Origin: Candidatus Pacearchaeota archaeon
GTDB lineage: Archaea > Nanoarchaeota > Nanoarchaeia > Pacearchaeales > GW2011-AR1
NCBI GenBank assembly: GCA_023228245.1
Contig: JALOBN010000073.1
Location: forward strand, 1 to 10,106
DNA: 10,106 nt
Direction: 5' to 3'
Under the pieces are notes generated by a model that saw nothing but the letters and a program-made list of their open reading frames with translations, was not told the DNA's origin and did not search any database. The position numbers and the translations under genes are program-made. Below, one piece after another: positions 5,888 through 10,106 of the stretch (position 1 is the first letter of the stretch; every line of letters begins with the position of its first letter).

Positions 5888-5900
5888 TTAAGCTTTTCGG
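5884..5900 (-). promoter_or_regulatory. Leaderless promoter of the leftward operon (BRE + TATA)
   Basis: On the reverse strand CCGAAAAG (5900-5893) is a good BRE-like element directly followed by CTTAATAC (5892-5885) as TATA box. Its centre is about 27 nt from the ATG at 5861, the archaeal TATA-to-start distance, so transcription should begin at or next to the start codon. No ribosome-binding site is present upstream of that ATG, which agrees. Confidence 0.6.
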
Positions 5901-5955
5901 TCGGGCAGTTGCATCAGTGTCTCTGATTCCTTTTGGGAGATGGGAGGGCGAAGCG

Positions 5956-5967
5956 TTTATCTATAAG
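5956..5967 (+). promoter_or_regulatory. Leaderless promoter of the rightward replication operon
   Basis: TTTATCTATAAG is a TATA-like sequence with its first eight bases centred 27-28 nt before the ATG at 5987. The stretch between is AT-rich and has no ribosome-binding site. This predicts a leaderless transcript and argues for the 5987 start of the downstream gene. It diverges from the promoter at 5884-5900 within about 125 nt. Confidence 0.55.
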
Positions 5968-5986
5968 CTATGCGTATAACCTTTTT

Positions 5987-6145
5987 ATGAGACGACTCAA
6001 CCTAGTTGTATCTGATGAGGCCGGTCTCGTTTTGGATGGTATCAAGAAACGGGGTGGTTTCAAGTCGCTTGATAATGCGATGGATAGCTTTTTGATTGAA
6101 TCGAAACAAAAAGAAGAGATGGCGCTTGATGGCGCAAGCGCCTGA
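5987..6145 (+). CDS. Ribbon-helix-helix (CopG/Arc-like) DNA-binding protein
   Basis: The 52-residue product has the layout of a ribbon-helix-helix protein: a short basic strand RRLNLVVSD (2-10), which would form the intermolecular beta-ribbon that enters the DNA major groove, then helix 1 (EAGLVLDGIKKRG, 11-23), the turn GFKSLDNAMD and helix 2. Such proteins act as dimers on short palindromes and usually repress their own or neighbouring operons. An in-frame ATG at 5933 would add 18 residues but would place the start upstream of the likely TATA box, so 5987 is chosen. It is the first gene of the replication operon and may also control the divergent operon through the palindrome at 5868-5887. 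The C-terminal KQKEEMALDGASA looks disordered. Confidence 0.65.
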   Translation: MRRLNLVVSDEAGLVLDGIKKRGGFKSLDNAMDSFLIESKQKEEMALDGASA

Positions 6146-6159
6146 AGAGGTGCATTGGT

Positions 6160-7098
6160 TTGAAGCAACATACTAATGGAACTCGTGGTATAAATATCTA
6201 TCTGGCGGGAAAGATTAATAAAAACGATTGGAGACATGCGATCGTGAATGGTCTTCGCGAATCGTGCCTCGATTTCGACGTTGACGAGATACCAGAATAT
6301 TGGCCCGTTCTGATAGATGGAATAGCTAAAAATAGACACTATACCGGACCTTACTTCATAGGATGCGATCACGGCTGTTATCATGGTAAAAACAGTCATG
6401 GATACGGCCCCGGATGCGGTGAAAATGACATCGATTATCCAGGAACATCATATGATAAACATTGCCCATATGATTCTCGTGAAGAATATGTAACCAAACG
6501 ATGCTCGGAAGCGATCATGCGATCGGACGTGGTTTATGCTTGGATAGATGATTTAACCGCATTCGGTACCATATTTGAAATTGGTCTTGCCATTGGATTA
6601 CATAAACGGGTTATTGTAGCGACGACCGGAGACGAACGGACTCGCGATCTGTGGTTCATGAACCGATATATATTAAACGATCCGAGGAGCAGTCTTGTTT
6701 GGGCGTCGGATGCCTTGATGGGATTCAAAGAAGCGTCTAAGATGATCGATGCCGAAGAGAAGGAGAAAATCCGAGAATCCAAAATAGAATCTCCAATTGA
6801 AAGACAATTCTACAATGCGATGGGGCATGATAGCAGACTAGAACCACAGCATGAAATTCTAGCAAACGGGCACCATTATAGAGCAGATTTCGCAATTCCA
6901 TCCATGAAAATTGTGATAGAATTAGATGGACACGAGTACCATAAAACCAAAGAACAGAGAACAAATGATGCCAGACGCGAGCGTGATCTTCAGAGCGAGG
7001 GGTGGCATGTAATAAGATTTACTGGAACAGAGATAGCGAATAGTGCCAGAGATTGCGCTTCGGAAACCTTCAAGTTTATGCGGATGGCCAAGGCATGA
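6160..7098 (+). CDS. Nucleoside 2-deoxyribosyltransferase-like domain fused to a DUF559/Vsr-type nuclease
   Basis: The reading frame has no ATG near its beginning; TTG at 6160 with GAGGTG (6146-6151) 8 nt upstream is the best start. Residues 11-200 resemble a nucleoside 2-deoxyribosyltransferase-like domain: INIYLAGKI (11-19), then SDVVYAWIDD (122-131) and GTIFEIGLAIG (136-146) with E140 as the probable catalytic Glu. Between them (about 65-103) lies a Cys/His-rich insertion with Cys 69, 73, 86, 102 and His 71, 75, 80, 101 that could bind metal. Residues 208-306 match DUF559, a PD-(D/E)xK relative of the Vsr mismatch endonuclease: SPIERQF (E214), YRADFAI (D243), IELDGHEYH (E254, D256), D270/R272 and GWHVIRFTGTEI. 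The acidic residues are intact, so the nuclease is probably active. Whether the first domain senses a nucleotide or modifies one is unknown. It precedes the primase by ATGA overlap. Confidence 0.8.
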   Translation: MKQHTNGTRGINIYLAGKINKNDWRHAIVNGLRESCLDFDVDEIPEYWPVLIDGIAKNRHYTGPYFIGCDHGCYHGKNSHGYGPGCGENDIDYPGTSYDKHCPYDSREEYVTKRCSEAIMRSDVVYAWIDDLTAFGTIFEIGLAIGLHKRVIVATTGDERTRDLWFMNRYILNDPRSSLVWASDALMGFKEASKMIDAEEKEKIRESKIESPIERQFYNAMGHDSRLEPQHEILANGHHYRADFAIPSMKIVIELDGHEYHKTKEQRTNDARRERDLQSEGWHVIRFTGTEIANSARDCASETFKFMRMAKA

Positions 7099-8042
7099 TC
7101 GATTTCAAGAAATTTATTTATCGCATTCCCGAGCAATTGCGGAATCCAGCCTTTAGATTTGTGAGAATCGACATAGGCAGCAAGAAGCCATTTGAAAGAA
7201 ATTGGAATGCGCCCGGCAGCAATACCAATTATTCGCTTGATGATCCCAAGTTCTTGGCGTGGGTTGGCAGCAATCAAAATTATGGGGTAGTTGCGGGTAT
7301 CGGCGGCCTAATAATTTTTGACGCAGACGGCTTGATGCGGCTGACTGAGTTAGGAATTATGGAAGATTTGCCAGCCACGTTTTCCGTGAGAACAGGCGGC
7401 GGTGGGGTTCATAAATATTATCTTTCAGACTTGGATAAAAAGATAATCATGTTTGATAGGACTCTGAAAGAAGAAGACAAGCCGCTACACCTGGGGGAGG
7501 TTCAGAGCCGGGGCTTCCAAGCAGTCGGGCCGTCGTCTATTCATCCGAATGGCAATCGTTATGAGGTGATAGACGATTTGCCCATTGCGAATTTGGCGGC
7601 GGTTGATCTCATTGAAATTCTTAATAAGAAAGTGGATTTTGGATTCGAAGAAGCACTAAAAGAGAAAAAGAGACTCCGGGTAATTTCGGTTAATCCGAAT
7701 ATCCAAGATCCGTTTGATGGGGTCCGAGTTGAAGATGTGCTATCACCAAGAGGAAATGTTAGAAAGTTTCCGGGGGGAATAAAGGGCGCTCATCCCGTTC
7801 ATGGATCAACAAGTGGTAATAATTTCGAGGTCGATTTTCGGGAAAATTCGTGGCGATGTTGGAGATGTGGTTCGGGTGGTGGGGTTGCGTTGGCAATCGC
7901 GGTGAAAGAAGGAATTATCCGGTGCGATCAGGCGAGGGCAGGAGTACTCCGAGGAGATCTATTTAAGCGAACGGTTGAGGCCGCACGAGAACGAAAATAC
8001 ATCGGCCAACGATTGGCTAACTGCAAGGTGGAGCGGGTATGA
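7095..8042 (+). CDS. Prim-Pol family DNA primase with C-terminal zinc-binding domain
   Basis: The ATG at 7095 overlaps the nuclease stop (ATGA) and gives 315 residues; an ATG at 7053 would extend into the upstream gene. Residues about 20-160 form a bifunctional primase/polymerase (AEP superfamily, PF09250) domain: the metal-binding FDAD (75-78), the GGGGVHKYYL motif (101-110) with catalytic H106, and GEVQSRGFQAVGPSSIHPNG (134-153) with E135 as a likely third acidic residue. Such enzymes make primers for plasmid and viral replication. Residues 231-285 form a zinc-binding segment, AHPVHG (H233, H236) and WRCWRCGSGGG (C255, C258), like the CHC2/primase zinc finger but with His replacing the first Cys. 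It is coupled by ATGA to the P-loop ATPase gene, the usual primase-helicase partner. Confidence 0.87.
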   Translation: MIDFKKFIYRIPEQLRNPAFRFVRIDIGSKKPFERNWNAPGSNTNYSLDDPKFLAWVGSNQNYGVVAGIGGLIIFDADGLMRLTELGIMEDLPATFSVRTGGGGVHKYYLSDLDKKIIMFDRTLKEEDKPLHLGEVQSRGFQAVGPSSIHPNGNRYEVIDDLPIANLAAVDLIEILNKKVDFGFEEALKEKKRLRVISVNPNIQDPFDGVRVEDVLSPRGNVRKFPGGIKGAHPVHGSTSGNNFEVDFRENSWRCWRCGSGGGVALAIAVKEGIIRCDQARAGVLRGDLFKRTVEAARERKYIGQRLANCKVERV

Positions 8043-9973
8043 GCGCCCAACAAAAATATAAAATGGCAATTCCCACGGGGGGCGTGCTATATGCGTGGGT
8101 AGATGAAAGGGGAAACTGGTTTGCGGAAATAAAAGGAACCGAAAAATGGTATCCTATCCAAAAATCGGACGAGCCGATTTGGATGGCTAACCGCAAATGG
8201 GACAAACTGCCGGAAGTATTTGAAATCGACCGGGCGACGTGGAGCGTATTTAGGCAGGGCACGCAGGCGCAGGAAGAAGAAAAAGCAAATGAAAAGGCAC
8301 CGACCGCTGAGGAAGAAGAGGGTATAACAGAAGAAATAAAAACAAAGGCCCTTGATATTTTGAAAAACGGAAAGCCCGTGGAATATTTCTTGCAAGCATA
8401 TAACAAAATCCATATAGGCGACAAGGATCTGGGGCAGATATTAATTTATTGCGTGGGTTCACAGCTCAACACCACGAGCAATGGTCTTCATCCCAAACTT
8501 TCGGGCGAAAGCGGAATGGGCAAATCGGACGCGGTTGAAACCTTCCTTCATTGCCTTCCAAAATGCGCTTATATAAAGACATCTTTATCAAGCAAAGCCA
8601 TATTTTATCATCCAATCAAGCCCGGCACTATCATCTTTCAGGATGATTACAAGCAAAATGATGATATGGACGCCATCATTAAGCAAACGTCTTCCAATTT
8701 CCACAAACCTTATGAGCATCGGACCATTGACAAGGACCGTGAAGCGCAGATAATGATAGCTCCGCCTGAAATTGTCTGGTGCATCACATCAGTTGATACA
8801 TCCCAAGATATCCAGGTCTTGAATCGTCAGGTCGGGTTAGACGTAGATGCAAGCGAGGATATAACCAGAAAGGTCATAGATCATCTATTGGATCAGGCCA
8901 TGACCGGGGAAGAGAGATTTCCAATTACCGAAGAGATCTTAATTTGCCGGGCCATGATCCTTGAACTTAAGAGGCATTGCTTTAAAGTGGCCATCCCGTT
9001 CGCAAAACGAATCAAATGGATGGATCTAAGCAGCCGACGCAATCCGTCGATCTTCTTGGATCTGGTGCGGTCAAATGCCGTTTGGCATTTCATGCAAAGG
9101 CAATCTCCCGAAGAGGACTTAATCGAGGCAGCGGAGCAGGATTTTGAAGACGCCAAAACGCTCTATGTGGGCAGGGCGGATACGCTGATCGATAAATTAT
9201 CGAAGTCGGAGCGCCGATTAGCAGAGGCTATAATAGGCAATCGGGGCGAGCTGTATCGAGAAGAAGCAGCCAACGCGCTCAAGGTATCGGTCAATAGGAT
9301 TAGTCAACTAGTGCACGGCGAGAACGGCAAAACCGGCCTGTTGCAAAAGTTGCCAGGCTTTGATGTGGAGAAGGTCACGCTAAAAGAAGATGACAAGAAC
9401 GTGCAAAAGGTCAGGTTAGTTTTGAAAGATTACGATCGATTCAAGGGACTGGATGCGATTGTGACGCTTGAAGAAGATGGTAGTAAGGGCAGTAAGGATG
9501 AGGTAAGCCCGAAACTTACACCCAAAACCGTAAGCGGTAGTACTACTAGTAAGTTAATAAGTAATATAGATAATATAATAGAAGAAAACTTACCTCTGAC
9601 TGCGGGAGAAAAAGAAAATATTACTTTTACTTTGAACCCGAAAAACGGCTTATTTCCTTACGAGGTGCCCACTGATAACGAAGAAGCCGTAAGGACAGGT
9701 AAGGACGCGATAAACCACAAAACAGAAATCGATATGCTCCGACAAATGGAAGAATCCGAGCGGAAGGAAGAACAAAGGCCCCTTACAAGAAAGTCGGATG
9801 AAATACTCGAAAAAGCATTGGACAGCATCATAGGCAATCATGGCAAACTCACGCCTTTTCTGCTATCAATGACAGCAAAGCATTTCGATGGCGATATTCC
9901 ACCCAAGAAGAGTGCCGAATTTCTGAAAAGAAAAGGCTACCAGGAGGCAAGTCCGAGCTGGGTCAGAGGATAG
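8039..9973 (+). CDS. Primase-associated P-loop ATPase, probable replicative helicase
   Basis: The ATG at 8039 overlaps the primase stop (ATGA). The 644-residue product has an N-terminal about 75-residue region, a Glu-rich linker (76-100), then an ATPase core: Walker A GESGMGKS (156-163), Walker B TIIFQDD (197-203), a sensor-1-like CITSVD (248-253) and a possible arginine finger R263. A winged-helix-like segment follows (about 387-445, LAEAIIGNRGELYREEAANALKVS region), then a low-complexity linker (about 480-580) and a conserved-looking C-terminal 60 residues. ATPases next to Prim-Pol genes in archaeal plasmids and viruses usually act as replicative helicases, but no diagnostic SF3 or DnaB motif set can be confirmed by eye. 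The DNA of the linker is unusually rich in GTAAG/CTTAC pentamers. The gene ends TAG at 9971-9973. Confidence 0.75.
   Translation: MSAQQKYKMAIPTGGVLYAWVDERGNWFAEIKGTEKWYPIQKSDEPIWMANRKWDKLPEVFEIDRATWSVFRQGTQAQEEEKANEKAPTAEEEEGITEEIKTKALDILKNGKPVEYFLQAYNKIHIGDKDLGQILIYCVGSQLNTTSNGLHPKLSGESGMGKSDAVETFLHCLPKCAYIKTSLSSKAIFYHPIKPGTIIFQDDYKQNDDMDAIIKQTSSNFHKPYEHRTIDKDREAQIMIAPPEIVWCITSVDTSQDIQVLNRQVGLDVDASEDITRKVIDHLLDQAMTGEERFPITEEILICRAMILELKRHCFKVAIPFAKRIKWMDLSSRRNPSIFLDLVRSNAVWHFMQRQSPEEDLIEAAEQDFEDAKTLYVGRADTLIDKLSKSERRLAEAIIGNRGELYREEAANALKVSVNRISQLVHGENGKTGLLQKLPGFDVEKVTLKEDDKNVQKVRLVLKDYDRFKGLDAIVTLEEDGSKGSKDEVSPKLTPKTVSGSTTSKLISNIDNIIEENLPLTAGEKENITFTLNPKNGLFPYEVPTDNEEAVRTGKDAINHKTEIDMLRQMEESERKEEQRPLTRKSDEILEKALDSIIGNHGKLTPFLLSMTAKHFDGDIPPKKSAEFLKRKGYQEASPSWVRG
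9483..9786. repeat. Cluster of GTAAG/CTTAC pentamers beside an AT-rich tract
   Basis: Seven GTAAG (starting 9483, 9492, 9503, 9530, 9549, 9689, 9699) and four CTTAC (9515, 9589, 9657, 9782) fall within 304 bp, where about 0.6 would be expected from uniform base use. They occur in all three codon phases, so they are not a protein repeat. An AT-rich stretch (9554-9580) lies among them. The layout resembles short iterated binding sites beside a melting region, within the 3' part of the putative helicase gene. Function is inferred only. Confidence 0.5.
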
Positions 9974-9980
9974 ACCCAAA

Positions 9981-9990
9981 ATCTATATAT
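9981..9990 (+). promoter_or_regulatory. TATA box of the AbrB-domain gene
   Basis: ATCTATATAT is a strong archaeal TATA-like element whose centre is about 28 nt upstream of the ATG at 10015. Transcription should start at or a few nt before that ATG. The 41-nt gap after the ATPase gene has no ribosome-binding site, which fits a leaderless transcript separate from the replication operon. Confidence 0.6.
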
Positions 9991-10014
9991 AGAGCAACCA
10001 CCCATCTATCCCAC

Positions 10015-10106
10015 ATGAACCCAACAACCAGAAAGCTAGTGGCCCAGGGTGGTCAACGGGTATTTACCATATCGCTGCCAGGCGAATGGTTGGCAAAGCA
10101 TGGACT
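10015..10106 (+). CDS. SpoVT/AbrB-like (PhoU-like) domain protein, 5' part only
   Basis: Thirty residues are visible before the window ends. The beginning, MNPTTRKLVAQGGQRVFTIS followed by LPGEWLAKHG, matches the N-terminal beta-strand pattern of archaeal SpoVT/AbrB domains: a basic start, a Gly-Gly turn, a strand ending in TISLP and then the EW-x-x-x-xG helix. In archaea this domain often precedes a PhoU domain in regulators of phosphate uptake; alone it serves as an antitoxin or transition regulator. The rest of the gene is outside, so the choice between these cannot be made. Its own leaderless promoter suggests it is regulated separately from the replication genes. It could mark the edge of the mobile element or be the element's own regulator. 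Confidence 0.7.
   Translation, partial: MNPTTRKLVAQGGQRVFTISLPGEWLAKHG

Noticed and set aside
5933..5986. Longer start for the ribbon-helix-helix protein
   Set aside because: The ATG at 5933 precedes the probable TATA box at 5956-5963; the shorter product begins exactly with the expected DNA-binding strand.
5968..6399. 143-codon open frame on the reverse strand
   Set aside because: It is antisense to the ribbon-helix-helix gene and to the deoxyribosyltransferase-nuclease start, both of which have recognisable motifs and start signals.
1..10106. CRISPR array, tRNA, rRNA or insertion sequence
   Set aside because: No regularly spaced identical repeats, no tRNA T-arm/anticodon pattern, no rRNA stretch and no transposase frame were seen on either strand by eye.

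Overview
The window reads as a compact accessory element, most likely a virus, provirus or plasmid of a euryarchaeon and plausibly of a methanogen. Four things point to archaea. There is a PCNA-type sliding clamp. Promoters are TATA-like boxes about 27 nt upstream of start codons, as expected for leaderless mRNAs. The primase pairs an archaeal-plasmid-type Prim-Pol domain with an HxxH/CxxC zinc site. The last gene begins with the SpoVT/AbrB-like domain seen in archaeal PhoU-like regulators. Genes are packed tightly and many are coupled by ATGA stop/start overlaps. The host lineage cannot be fixed from sequence alone, and no capsid, terminase or integrase gene is visible.

Layout: (1) 1-1219, a rightward operon with the tail of a Cys-rich small protein, a short phage-type C5-cytosine methyltransferase, two tiny Cys-rich proteins and an unknown 80-residue protein. 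(2) 5861-1216, a leftward operon with a DUF1937 nucleoside-deoxyribosyltransferase-like protein, a radical SAM protein, a large SNF2-type helicase/DNA-methyltransferase fusion, a small CxxC protein, PCNA and a 40-residue zinc ribbon. The two operons converge and their last genes share the TTAA at their stop codons. (3) 5987-9973, a rightward operon diverging from (2) with a ribbon-helix-helix protein, a fusion of a nucleoside-deoxyribosyltransferase-like domain to a DUF559/Vsr-type nuclease, a Prim-Pol primase and a primase-associated P-loop ATPase. (4) 10015-end, an AbrB-domain gene with its own promoter, cut by the window edge.

Region 3 looks like a replication module (primase, ATPase), with PCNA on the opposite strand as a self-encoded clamp. 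Around it sits a DNA-modification and nucleotide-chemistry set: C5 methyltransferase, helicase-linked beta-class methyltransferase, radical SAM enzyme, two deoxyribosyltransferase-like proteins and a Vsr-like nuclease. A reasonable inference is that the element replicates with its own primase/helicase/clamp and modifies its DNA or nucleotide pool against host defence. The chemistry of the radical SAM and deoxyribosyltransferase-like proteins is not deducible here. Regulatory signals of note are the two divergent leaderless promoters at 5861/5987, a related palindrome at two leftward promoters (5868-5887 and 4479-4492), and a frame-independent cluster of GTAAG/CTTAC pentamers beside an AT-rich tract at 9483-9786.
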